From Streptomyces sp. 150FB (lineage in GTDB: Bacteria; Actinomycetota; Actinomycetes; Streptomycetales; Streptomycetaceae): a DNA stretch of 64,000 bases. The position numbers were made by a program, and so were the translations under genes. A model generated the notes under the pieces. The model did no database searches. It had not been told where the DNA came from and worked only from the letters and a program-made list of their open reading frames with translations. The stretch lies in contig NZ_JTHL01000001.1 of assembly GCF_000818195.1 (NCBI RefSeq), positions 3,520,106-3,584,105 of the forward strand. The letters run 5' to 3'. This document shows, one piece after another, positions 16,715 through 24,590 of the stretch (its first letter is position 1; each line of letters begins with the position of its first letter).

Positions 16715-17707
16715 ATGGTCGGCGAACGCGACGTTCCGCCCTATCTGCGCATCGTCGCCGAGATCCGCCGACGCATCGCCGAAGGCGAACTCGCGCCCGG
16801 CGACCGGGTCCCGTCCATCCGCCGGATCGCCGAGGAATGGAACGTCGCGACGGCCACCGCGACAAAGGCGCTGACGGCCCTGCGGCAGGAGGGCCTCGTA
16901 CGGGCACGCGCCCGCGTCGGCACCGTGGTGGCAGCGCCACGCCACCGCCCGGCCCAGGCCACCGGGGCCGCCCAGCCCCGTACCCCACCCACCGCCCCGG
17001 ACCAGGAACTGACCCGCGAACGTATCGTCCACGCGGCCATCGAGATCGCCGACACGGAGGGACTGGCGGCCCTGTCCATGCGCGGGGTCGCGGCGCGCCT
17101 GGGCGTCGCGGCGATGTCCCCGTACCGCCATGTGACCGGCAAGGACGACCTGGTGTCCTTGATGGCCGACACCGTCGCCGCCGAGATCACCTATCCGAGT
17201 GACCCCCCGGCGCACTGGCGGGCCCGCCTGGAGTGGGGCGCCCGCTCACTCTGGTCACTGCACCGCGCCCACCCGTGGCTGACACAGACCGGCCCCCTCA
17301 CCCGCCCGCTGGTACTCCCGAACCTGATGAGGTACTCGGAGTGGATGCTGAGCGCCCTGGACGGCCACGGCCTCGACGCCACAACGATGCTCAACCTGAA
17401 CGTGCTGCTCTACAGCCACGTCCAGGGCCTGGCGGCCCAGCTCGAACGAGAAGCACAGGCCGTCGACGTCACGGGCCTGACGGACGACCAGTGGCTGGAC
17501 ACCCAGACCCCGGCCCTGGCGGCGATCACGGAATCCGGCGACTACCCCACGTTCACCAGGGTGGTCAGCTCCCTCGGCACGACGGGCTACGACCTGCGCC
17601 TGGACGAACTGTTCGAGATCGGCCTGAGCTCAACGCTGGACGGCCTGACGGTACTCATCGAATCCCACCCCCCACCACCGCCACCCCGCCCCCACCGAAA
17701 CGCCTGA
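16715..17707 (+). CDS. GntR-TetR fusion transcriptional regulator
   Basis: A 330-residue protein with two DNA-binding modules. Residues 8-70 form a GntR winged helix (EIRRRIAEGELAPGDRVPSIRRIAEEWNVATATATKAL). A Pro/Ala linker leads at about residue 100 to a TetR helix-turn-helix (IVHAAIEIADTEGLAALSMRGVAARLGVAAMSPYRHVTGKDDL) and a TetR_C-like ligand domain. ATG at 16715 has GGGAGG upstream. Such fusions occur in several actinomycetes. It probably represses the divergent FAD monooxygenase through the paired sites in the gap. Which domain contacts DNA is not evident. Confidence 0.88.
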   Translation: MVGERDVPPYLRIVAEIRRRIAEGELAPGDRVPSIRRIAEEWNVATATATKALTALRQEGLVRARARVGTVVAAPRHRPAQATGAAQPRTPPTAPDQELTRERIVHAAIEIADTEGLAALSMRGVAARLGVAAMSPYRHVTGKDDLVSLMADTVAAEITYPSDPPAHWRARLEWGARSLWSLHRAHPWLTQTGPLTRPLVLPNLMRYSEWMLSALDGHGLDATTMLNLNVLLYSHVQGLAAQLEREAQAVDVTGLTDDQWLDTQTPALAAITESGDYPTFTRVVSSLGTTGYDLRLDELFEIGLSSTLDGLTVLIESHPPPPPPRPHRNA

Positions 17708-17780
17708 GCCGCCCCCACGCACCACCCGCTACACTATGGGCCGTGGCGCAGGCTCCAACGGCCCGCACCAGCACAAGACT

Positions 17781-17853
17781 GCCTTCGTAGCTCAGGGGAT
17801 AGAGCACCGCTCTCCTAAAGCGGGTGTCGCAGGTTCGAATCCTGCCGAGGGCA
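17781..17853 (+). tRNA. tRNA-Arg (anticodon CCU)
   Basis: A 73-nt cloverleaf. The acceptor stem GCCTTCG pairs with CGAGGGC (one G-U). The D-arm is in GTAGCTCAGGGGATAGAGC. The anticodon stem CCGCT/AGCGG encloses the loop CTCCTAA with anticodon CCU. The T-arm is GCAGGTTCGAATCCTGC. CCA is not encoded. It reads AGG arginine codons. Confidence 0.97.
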
Positions 17854-18337
17854 CAGCACGTTAAGCCGCTGACCTGGGGTTTCTCCCCCAGGAAGGCACG
17901 CTACTCGGCCTCGGACTCATCGTCCGGGGCCGTTTGCGTGAGCGGTCCGTGAGCGGACGGGAAGTTGATCTCCCGGATACCGCCACGCGGCTCGGCATCA
18001 TCCGGCACGGACGCGTCGGCCTCACCGAGGCTCTGGGGATCGTTCGTAGCGTTTCCTGTGATCCGTGCGTCCATCCGCGTAGGCACGGTGAGGTTGGGGT
18101 AGGTACCGGGACCGTCCGTCGCGCAGTGGACAAGGCAGAGACGAAAGGCCGGGGCCGTCGCATGCCAGGACTGGTGTCTGCAGACCGCGTCCACCACCGA
18201 CGAAAGGCCGCGGGAAGCGTGCGAGACAGAGCCTGGCCAACCAGCACCGGACAGGCGGCAGACGTGGCCGAGCCTGAGCTGACCAGCGAGTAGCGCGACG
18301 ACGTGGTACGCACACTCGGAATGGGGGGTACGCAGCT
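17854..18337. other. Gene-poor stretch after tRNA-Arg
   Basis: No convincing gene. The best candidate is a minus-strand frame of 98 codons (17901-18197) with moderately GC-rich third positions. It matches no family I recognise and could be a remnant or chance frame. No copy of the tRNA 3' end was seen nearby, so integration at this tRNA is unproven. Confidence 0.4.
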
Positions 18338-19021
18338 ATGCCGCAGCGCACCTGTAGTGCCGGTCAGCACGTTCTGCGGGGGCTCATCCTGGACTTTGCC
18401 GGGGTGTTGACCGCTGATCCGCGTCCCGCGCATCGCGCGTGGGCGGAATCCGAGGGACTTCACGCTGACGCGTGGGGTGCCGCCCTTGGTGGCGATCCTG
18501 AAGGGCGGCGGCTGTACTCGGCGTTGGAGGTCGGGCTGATCGGCCAAGCCGAGTGGAATGCGGGAACAGCCACCCTGCTCGGTGCACATGTCGATCCGGC
18601 GAACCTGATGGGCCGGGCCTGGTCCGCCGTGCCCGCGGCACGGCAGATGGCCGCGCTCGCCCGTGCTGCCAAGGAAGCGGGATACCAACTCGCTCTGCTG
18701 TCCAACAGCTTCGGCCTGGATCCTTTCAATCCCTATGAACACGCCGACATCTGGGATCTGTTCGACGTGCATGTCATATCCGAAGTGGTCGGCATGGCGA
18801 AGCCGGACCCGGCCATCTACCAACTGACGTTGGACCGTCTCGGCCTTTCCGGGGAGGCATGCGTATTCGTTGATGACCACTCGGTGAACCTTCCGCCCGC
18901 CAAGGCGCTCGGTATCACTCCCGTCCTCGCGACTCACGAGGCAGATACGGTCGCCGCACTGGAGGGCCTGCTCGGTGTGACCGCGGCGCGGGCCGGTCAG
19001 CCGAAGCGGCCGTTTACGTAG
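18338..19021 (+). CDS. HAD-superfamily hydrolase (subfamily IA)
   Basis: A 227-residue phosphatase-like protein. Motif I is LILDFAGVL (Asp19, with Ala21 where many phosphatases have a second Asp, as in the DFGGV subgroup). Motif II is LLSNS, motif III AKPDPAIY and motif IV FVDDHSVN. ATG at 18338 has a G-rich site upstream. Codon use is visibly less GC3-biased than in surrounding genes, and it lies in a sparse stretch after a tRNA gene, both hints of acquisition. The substrate is unknown; a phosphorylated metabolite is likely. Confidence 0.8.
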   Translation: MPQRTCSAGQHVLRGLILDFAGVLTADPRPAHRAWAESEGLHADAWGAALGGDPEGRRLYSALEVGLIGQAEWNAGTATLLGAHVDPANLMGRAWSAVPAARQMAALARAAKEAGYQLALLSNSFGLDPFNPYEHADIWDLFDVHVISEVVGMAKPDPAIYQLTLDRLGLSGEACVFVDDHSVNLPPAKALGITPVLATHEADTVAALEGLLGVTAARAGQPKRPFT

Positions 19022-19656
19022 TCCGCGATTCGGGTGTCTTGGGGGGGTGAACATCGCGTGGGTGTCGCCGTGTTCGGTTCTGACTCCTGGGGTGCCCTGG
19101 GCCGCCCAGGAAGAACGCGCAGGCGTGGGAGACCCGTGCGGCCTGTTGCATGTACGGGTGGACGGGCGGGTCGGTGTACGGGCGGATACGCGGGCAGAGG
19201 GCGGCGCCTGCACCGTTGTCCGAACGAGAGGCGCCCTCAGGCAACTTCCGGTGACGAGGTGCGCGAATGACGTGTGGGCGCGCCCGCCGTACGACCCTTT
19301 ACGCGCCGTCCGCCGGCCTTCCTCACGCTTCACACCCCCGCCGCTCCTCTCCTCGGACCGCCGGCGCGGCACGTGGAGCGGCCATCGCAGCCTATTGAGG
19401 CGGTGGTGACGGTTGGGAACCAATCGGATACCCAGAGAGATGGTTCGCCGCGATACTGCCCCTTGGTCATCGTCCGGCCACCGGAGGCGGGCAGAAAGCG
19501 TGTTCAGCGGTCGCATGGCTGATTTAAGTCAGTCGCTTGACGTATGTAGGTACCCGGCGTTCACTGATCATCTGCGCCAGGCACGTCAGACACGTCGGTA
19601 CGTCAGATACGTCGGTACGTCAGGCACGTTGGTACGTCAGGCGAGAGGGGACCCCG
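19022..19656. other. Non-coding stretch upstream of tetR
   Basis: About 630 bp with no frame showing Streptomyces codon bias. It includes a 17-bp tandem repeat near its right end. The promoter of the following tetR-P450-ferredoxin set must lie here. Confidence 0.45.
19581..19641. repeat. 17-bp tandem repeat (3.6 units) in the tetR leader
   Basis: Units at 19581, 19598, 19615 and a partial one at 19632 share the pattern GYACGTCAGRYACGTYG. Each contains two ACGT half-sites. The array ends 15 nt before the tetR start codon and may be a binding array for the regulator or a slippage product. Confidence 0.85.
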
Positions 19657-20361
19657 ATGACCCATCCGTCCGCCCGCTCCGGCCGGGCCGTCGGGACCAG
19701 AGAGGTGATCCTCACGGTCGCCGAGCGGCTGTTCGCCGAACACGGGGTGTTCGCCGTGTCGAACCGGCAGATCAGCGAGGCCGCCGGGCAGGGCAACAAC
19801 GCCGCCGTCGGCTACCACTTCGGCACAAAGACGGACCTGTTGCGGGCGATCGTACGCAGGCACAGCGAGCCCATCGGCACACTGCGCGACCACATGCTGG
19901 CGCAGGTCGGCGACTCCACCTCCGTACGGGACTGGGTGGCCTGTCTGGTGTGTCCCGCCACCGAGCATCTGGCCGAACTGGGCAGCCCCACCTGGTACGC
20001 CCGCTTCGGCGCCCAGTTGATGACCGACCCGGTGCTGCGCGAGCTGATGCTCGACGAGACCTTCGGTCCCCCGATCCGGCGGACCCTCGACGGACTCAAC
20101 CGCTGCCTGCCCGAACTCCCCCTGCCCGTACGGATCGAGCGCGGCGACATGGCACGCAACCTGATGGTGCACATGCTCGCCGAACGCGAACGCGCCCTGG
20201 CCGAAGGCACCCACACCGCCCGCCCCGACTGGCCCGCGTACGCGACCGGGCTCATCGACGCGATCGCCGGCCTCTGGCTCGCGCCCATCACGCCCGTCAC
20301 CTCCGTCACGCCCCTCACCTCCGTCACGCCCGTCGCACAGGTCGGCAGCGCCCGCACCTGA
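19657..20361 (+). CDS. TetR-family regulator of the P450 unit
   Basis: A 234-residue TetR protein. The helix-turn-helix reads REVILTVAERLFAEHG and NRQISEAAGQGNNAAVGYHFGTKTDLLRAI, the variant seen in large-body TetR proteins near oxidases. The C-terminus ends in a Thr/Pro/Val repeat (PVTSVTPLTSVTPV) encoded by a short DNA repeat. ATG at 19657 has GAGAGGGG upstream. It lies 55 nt before the P450 gene in the same direction and probably regulates it. Confidence 0.87.
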   Translation: MTHPSARSGRAVGTREVILTVAERLFAEHGVFAVSNRQISEAAGQGNNAAVGYHFGTKTDLLRAIVRRHSEPIGTLRDHMLAQVGDSTSVRDWVACLVCPATEHLAELGSPTWYARFGAQLMTDPVLRELMLDETFGPPIRRTLDGLNRCLPELPLPVRIERGDMARNLMVHMLAERERALAEGTHTARPDWPAYATGLIDAIAGLWLAPITPVTSVTPLTSVTPVAQVGSART

Positions 20362-20416
20362 CCCCCCACCCCGCACCGAGCCGGTCCAGGCGCGGCGCGG
20401 CGTACGAAAGGACACC

Positions 20417-21640
20417 ATGACCAACACCCTGTCCCCGGCCGAAGAACAGTCCGCCGAGATACCCGAGTTCCCGATGCCCCGCGCGGCCACCTGCCCCTTC
20501 GACCCGCCGCCGGCCCTGCGGGAGCAGCAGGAGCAGGGGCCCCTCACCAGGGTCAAGCTCTGGGACGGCACCACACCGTGGCTCGTGAGCCACTACACCG
20601 AGCAGCGCGCCCTGCTGGCCGACCCCCGGGTCAGCGCCGACGTCACCAAGCCCGGCTACCCCAGCGGGGCTCCCGTCGTCGGCAACAGCATCGGCTTCAT
20701 CCTGATGGACGACCCCGAACACGCCCGCCTGCGGCGCATGGTGACGGCGCCCTTCACGATCAAGCGGGTCGAGGCGATGCGCCCCCGCGTGCAGAAGATC
20801 GTGGACGACCTCATCGACGACCTGCTCGCCGGGCCCAAGCCGGTGGACCTGGTCCAGGCGTTCGCGCTGCCGGTGCCCTCGCTCGTCATCTGCGAACTGC
20901 TGGGCGTGCCCTACACGGACCACGACTTCTTCCAGGAGAACAGCAAGACGATCATCAACAGGGAGGCCACGACCGAGGCGCGCAGCGCCGCTCTCGGGCA
21001 CCTGGCCGAGTACCTGGACAAGCTGATCGGGCAGAAGCTGGAGTCCCCCGAGGACGACCTGCTGTCCGGTCTCGCCGAGCGGGTCACGGCCGGGGAGCTG
21101 CCCAGGGACGAGGCGGCCCGGATCGGCGTACTGCTGCTGATCGCCGGGCACGAGACGACCGCGAACATGATCGCGCTCGGCACGCTCGCCCTGCTCGAAC
21201 ACCCCGAGCAACTGACCGCGCTCCGCGAGACGGAGAGCCCGGCGCTCGTCTCCTCGGCGGTCGAGGAGCTGCTGCGCTACCTGAACATCACGCACAGCGG
21301 GCGCCGCCGGGTGGCGCTTGAGGACATCGAGATCGCCGGGCAGACCATCAAGGCCGGCGAAGGACTGGTCCTCGCCAACGACATCGCCAACCGCGACCCC
21401 GCCGTCTTCTCCGACCCCGACGACCTGGACATCAGCCGCGACGCCCGGCGCCACGTCGCCTTCGGCTTCGGCGTCCACCAGTGCCTCGGACAGCCGCTGG
21501 CCCGGATGGAACTCCAGGTCGTCTACTCCACCCTGTACCGCCGGATCCCCTCCCTGCGGCTCGCGGCGGACATCAAGGACCTCCCCTTCAAGCACGACGG
21601 GGCCGTCTACGGCGTGTACGAGCTGCCCGTCACCTGGTGA
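20417..21640 (+). CDS. Cytochrome P450, CYP105-like
   Basis: A 407-residue soluble bacterial P450. The I-helix oxygen-activation motif is A243-G-H-E-T-T248, the K-helix ExxR is EELLR, and the heme loop is FGFGVHQCLGQ with Cys356 as thiolate ligand. The N-terminal FPMPRAATCPFDPPPAL is typical of CYP105 enzymes such as SoyC. ATG at 20417 has GAAAGGAC upstream. The next gene encodes a small ferredoxin, the usual electron donor. CYP105 members hydroxylate xenobiotics and secondary metabolites; the substrate is unknown. Confidence 0.92.
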   Translation: MTNTLSPAEEQSAEIPEFPMPRAATCPFDPPPALREQQEQGPLTRVKLWDGTTPWLVSHYTEQRALLADPRVSADVTKPGYPSGAPVVGNSIGFILMDDPEHARLRRMVTAPFTIKRVEAMRPRVQKIVDDLIDDLLAGPKPVDLVQAFALPVPSLVICELLGVPYTDHDFFQENSKTIINREATTEARSAALGHLAEYLDKLIGQKLESPEDDLLSGLAERVTAGELPRDEAARIGVLLLIAGHETTANMIALGTLALLEHPEQLTALRETESPALVSSAVEELLRYLNITHSGRRRVALEDIEIAGQTIKAGEGLVLANDIANRDPAVFSDPDDLDISRDARRHVAFGFGVHQCLGQPLARMELQVVYSTLYRRIPSLRLAADIKDLPFKHDGAVYGVYELPVTW

Positions 21641-21741
21641 ACGGGCCCAGCCCCCGGCGTACGCGCCACCCAGCACTCTCCCCCGCCACAACGCGCCGCC
21701 CAGGCCGCCCCACCCGAACGCCGCTTTCTTGAAGGAGCACC

Positions 21742-21936
21742 GTGAAAGTACTTCTGGACCAGGACAAATGCGTTGCCTCCGGCCAGTGTGTCGTAGCCGC
21801 CCCTGACGTGTTCGACCAGCGGGACGAGGACGGCATCGCCGTACTCCTCGACGCCACACCGCCCGCGTCCGGCGCGGAAGACGTCCGGCACGCCGCCGCC
21901 GTCTGTCCCGCCCTCGCCATCATCCTGGAGGAGTAA
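21742..21936 (+). CDS. 3Fe-4S ferredoxin, P450 redox partner
   Basis: A 64-residue ferredoxin. Cys10, Cys16 and the Cys of AAAVCPALAI near residue 55 form the CxxxxxC...CP pattern of 3Fe-4S ferredoxins; the position of the fourth Cys is Ala, as in Streptomyces P450 ferredoxins of the SuaB type. GTG at 21742 has GAAGGAG 5 nt upstream. It follows the P450 by 101 nt and presumably supplies its electrons. No ferredoxin reductase gene is adjacent. Confidence 0.92.
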   Translation: MKVLLDQDKCVASGQCVVAAPDVFDQRDEDGIAVLLDATPPASGAEDVRHAAAVCPALAIILEE

Positions 21937-21963
21937 CTCCCGGCTGTACGCGGCGCGATGGCG

Positions 21964-21998
21964 CGGCGGCCCCGGGGAATCACTCCCCGGGGCCGCCG
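21964..21998. terminator. Strong hairpin terminator between ferredoxin and methyltransferase
   Basis: A perfect 15-bp stem (21964-21978 with 21984-21998) with a 5-nt loop separates convergent genes and probably serves both. Confidence 0.88.
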
Positions 21999-22019
21999 TC
22001 CGTGCGTTTCCGCAGCCGG

Positions 22020-22805
22020 CTACGGGATGCGGGCGACCGCCGCATACACGACGCTCTCCTCGTCCTTCGGCGCCGGTGTGTCCTTGAACCACTGCGGGCT
22101 GGTCACCAAGCCCGGGTCGACCAGGTCGAGTCCCTCGAAGAACCGCAGGACCTCGGCACGGGTCCGGTTCCGCAGCGGGATTCCGCTGGTCTTGTACGTC
22201 CCGACAACTCGCCGCACCTGCTCGGGTGTCAGGAAGTCCTCGGTGGCGTGCGACAGCACCAGATAGCTGCCGGACGGCAGCGCGTCGACGAGGGTGCGGA
22301 CGACGGTGTACGCCTCCTCCTCGGGTACGAAGTGCATGAGCGCGACCAGCGACAGCGCGACCGGCCGGCTGAAGTCCAGGAAGGTACGGGCGTGTTCGAG
22401 GATCGCGGCGGGCTCGCGAACGTCGGCCTGGATGTAGTCGGTGGCGCCCTCGGGCCTGCTGATCAGCAGGGCCTCGGCATGGCGCAGCACGATGGGGTCG
22501 TTGTCCGTGTAGACGATCCGGGACTTGGGCTCGATCTGCTGGACGATCTGGTGCAGGTTCGGCTCGGTGGGGATTCCGGTGCCGATGTCGAGGAACTGGT
22601 CGACGCCGGTACGCGCCACCCAGGCGATCGCACGGTTCATGAAGGCCCGGTTGTGCTGTGCCCCGCGCCGCGCCTCCTGCGAGAGCCGCTCGCCCACTTC
22701 GCGGTCGACGGGGTAGTTGTCCTTGCCGCCAAGGAGGTAGTCGTAGATGCGCGCCGGGTGCGGCTTGCTGGTGTCGACCTGGGACTTGGGGATGCGTGCC
22801 GTCAC
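22020..22805 (-). CDS. SAM-dependent methyltransferase, SAV2177/DUF574 family
   Basis: A 261-residue protein of a family expanded in Streptomyces. The N-terminal HPARIYDYLLGGKDNYPVDREV signature is diagnostic. It is followed by the SAM-binding FLDIGTGIPT, the acidic strand IVYTDNDPIV and LVALMHFVPEE. GTG at 22805 has GGAG 6 nt upstream. Function is unknown for most members; they are predicted class I methyltransferases. It converges on the ferredoxin gene and is preceded by a repeat-rich gap. Confidence 0.88.
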   Translation of the reverse strand: MTARIPKSQVDTSKPHPARIYDYLLGGKDNYPVDREVGERLSQEARRGAQHNRAFMNRAIAWVARTGVDQFLDIGTGIPTEPNLHQIVQQIEPKSRIVYTDNDPIVLRHAEALLISRPEGATDYIQADVREPAAILEHARTFLDFSRPVALSLVALMHFVPEEEAYTVVRTLVDALPSGSYLVLSHATEDFLTPEQVRRVVGTYKTSGIPLRNRTRAEVLRFFEGLDLVDPGLVTSPQWFKDTPAPKDEESVVYAAVARIP

Positions 22806-22895
22806 GGAGAACTCCGGTGTGCTGTGTCGTCGGCGGGTGCGACGAGGCCGGGCGCGAGTTTACGCCGCCCGGCCCCGGAGCTTCCGGCCGGTGGG

Positions 22896-22940
22896 CCGGA
22901 CCAGACCGGCCCGGACCACGACCGGCCGGACCACGACCGG
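22896..22940. repeat. 15-bp tandem repeat (three units, two perfect)
   Basis: CCGGACCACGACCGG is perfectly repeated at 22911 and 22926, preceded by a variant unit at 22896. It lies between the DoxX-like stop and the methyltransferase start. Confidence 0.8.
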
Positions 22941-22989
22941 CCGGGCCACCACGGGACGGGACGCGGCACCAATCTCAAGACCCCGGAGG

Positions 22990-23559
22990 CTACTGACCGA
23001 TCTCCGAAGCGCGGCGGCTGCTCAGCCAGCCGTACGAGCCGAGCTTCGGGCGCAGCTTGGTGTCCAGGCTCCAAGTCGCCCCGGCGAAGGCGTAGTAGAG
23101 GGCCAGCGAAGCGAAGATGTAGCCGACCGAGGGGCCGAGGTCGGTCATGCCCGACTTCCACGGCAGGTGGAAGCCCTCGGCCGAGGACCAGATGCCGAAC
23201 GAGAAGATCGCGCTGCCGATGAAGACGGCGTTGCTGAACACCCCGAAGATCAGGCCGAGCGCGATCAGCGTCTCGATGATCGCGGTACCGACCGCGAAAG
23301 CGCCGGGACTTGACGTACCGATCGAGTGCCACATCGACAGCCACTGGTGGATCACCGGGGTCTGTACGTCGGCGGCCTTGCCGAGTTCGTCGCCGAGGGT
23401 CTGGCCGTGGATGAAGCCGGGGAGCCATTTGAAGATCGCGTCGACGGCCCAGAGGACGCCGAAGGCGATCCGTACCACCGCCGCGCCGTGCAGCCGGCGG
23501 AGTGCGGGCGAGGTGGCGGACCCGGTGGCGGGGACGGCGTGGGGCTGGGTGGTGGTCAC
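22990..23559 (-). CDS. DoxX/DoxD-like membrane protein under iron control
   Basis: A 189-residue integral membrane protein with about four hydrophobic helices (VVRIAFGVLWAVDAIF, AVGTAIIETLIALGLIFGV, AVFIGSAIFSFGIW, VGYIFASLALYYAFA). The pattern resembles DoxX or quinol-oxidase small-subunit (DoxD-like) proteins. GTG at 23559 has only a weak ribosome-binding site. A near-perfect iron box lies about 40 nt upstream, so expression should rise in iron starvation. The role may be in redox homeostasis at the membrane; family functions are poorly defined. Confidence 0.75.
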   Translation of the reverse strand: MTTTQPHAVPATGSATSPALRRLHGAAVVRIAFGVLWAVDAIFKWLPGFIHGQTLGDELGKAADVQTPVIHQWLSMWHSIGTSSPGAFAVGTAIIETLIALGLIFGVFSNAVFIGSAIFSFGIWSSAEGFHLPWKSGMTDLGPSVGYIFASLALYYAFAGATWSLDTKLRPKLGSYGWLSSRRASEIGQ

Positions 23560-23597
23560 AGGCGTGTCCGTTCGGGGAATGAGTCAGGGGACACGAC

Positions 23598-23616
23598 TTA
23601 GGTTAGGCACACCTAA
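23598..23616 (-). promoter_or_regulatory. Iron box (DmdR1/IdeR/DtxR operator)
   Basis: TTAGGTTAGGCACACCTAA matches the 19-bp DtxR-family consensus TTAGGTTAGGCTAACCTAA at 17 positions. It lies upstream of the DoxX-like gene, where Fe2+-loaded DmdR1 would block transcription. Confidence 0.9.
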
Positions 23617-23729
23617 GTGGAAGTCAATGTGATGCTTCACGCCCCCGGATGCTTGAACATTCCGGTCCGTATCCCCGTATCCCTAGAACACCCCTTTCGC
23701 GGAAGGGCCGTCCGGGCGGACCGCTTCGC

Positions 23730-24506
23730 TCAGCTCTCCTGGACCGTCGGCCTGACGACCATCTCGTTGACAGCCATCCGGCGCGGCCTGGTCACGATGT
23801 AGCCGACCGCCTCCCCGACGTCCTCGGCGGTGAGGTTCTCCATGCTTCCGTACCAGGCCCGGATGTTCTCGCGGACGCCCGGCTGGATGTGGTCCGTCAG
23901 CTCCGTCGCCACCGCGCCGGGCTCGACCACGCTCACGCGTACGTACTTGCCGGCGAACTCCTGGCGCAGCGCCTCGCTCAGCCCCGTCACACCGAACTTC
24001 GACAGGTTGTAGGCAGCCGCGCCGGGGCCCGCGACCCGCCCCGCGACCGAGCTGATGTTCACCAGGTCGGCCACTCCGCGCGGGCCTTCGGCCGCCGCCT
24101 CGACCAGGTGCGGCAGCGCCGCGTGCGCCACCTGGAGCAGTGCGGACACGTTGATGTCGACCGTCCGCAGCCACTCCTCGACCGGCGTACCGATCGCGGG
24201 GCCGATCAGCATGACGCCCGCGCTGTTCACCACGGTGTCCAGCCGGCCGAGGGCCTCCACGACCCGGCCCACCACGGCGGCCGCCTCCCCCGGCGCCGCG
24301 AGGTCGGCGTCGAAGGCGTGCGCGCTGCCGCCCTCCTCGCGGATACGGGTCACCACACCGTCGAGCCGGTCCTTCCGGCGCGCCACCACGGCAACCGCCG
24401 CGCCCTCGGCGGCCAGCGACAGCGCGGCGGCCTCGCCGATACCACTGCTCGCGCCGGTCACCAGCGCCACAGTGCCGTCAAGCCGTCCGCGTCCACGTCC
24501 ACTCAC
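23730..24506 (-). CDS. SDR-family NAD(P)-dependent oxidoreductase
   Basis: A 258-residue classical short-chain dehydrogenase. The cofactor motif is TGASSGIG, followed by NSAGV, ISSVAG for the catalytic Ser, and YNLSK for Tyr/Lys. All catalytic residues are present. GTG at 24506 has GAAGGAG 7 nt upstream. It follows the aldo/keto reductase on the same strand after an 84-nt repeat-filled gap, so the two reductases are probably co-transcribed. The substrate is unknown. Confidence 0.88.
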   Translation of the reverse strand: MSGRGRGRLDGTVALVTGASSGIGEAAALSLAAEGAAVAVVARRKDRLDGVVTRIREEGGSAHAFDADLAAPGEAAAVVGRVVEALGRLDTVVNSAGVMLIGPAIGTPVEEWLRTVDINVSALLQVAHAALPHLVEAAAEGPRGVADLVNISSVAGRVAGPGAAAYNLSKFGVTGLSEALRQEFAGKYVRVSVVEPGAVATELTDHIQPGVRENIRAWYGSMENLTAEDVGEAVGYIVTRPRRMAVNEMVVRPTVQES

Positions 24507-24525
24507 AACTGTTCTCCTTCAATGC

Positions 24526-24585
24526 GGCCTTCGTCACGGCCTTCGTCACGGCCTTCGTCACGGGCTTCAGTACGGGCTTCGGTAC
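24526..24585. repeat. 12-bp tandem repeat (five units)
   Basis: Three perfect copies of GGCCTTCGTCAC are followed by two variants (GGGCTTCAGTAC, GGGCTTCGGTAC). The array fills the space between the aldo/keto reductase stop and the SDR start in the same operon. Confidence 0.85.
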
Positions 24586-24590
24586 GGGGC

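Noticed and set aside
17901-18197. 98-codon minus-strand frame after the tRNA
   Set aside because: No recognisable family, no ribosome-binding site and only moderate codon bias; kept as a note in the intergenic entry.
19581-19641. CRISPR-like array
   Set aside because: Units are contiguous 17-bp direct repeats with no unique spacers and no cas genes nearby.
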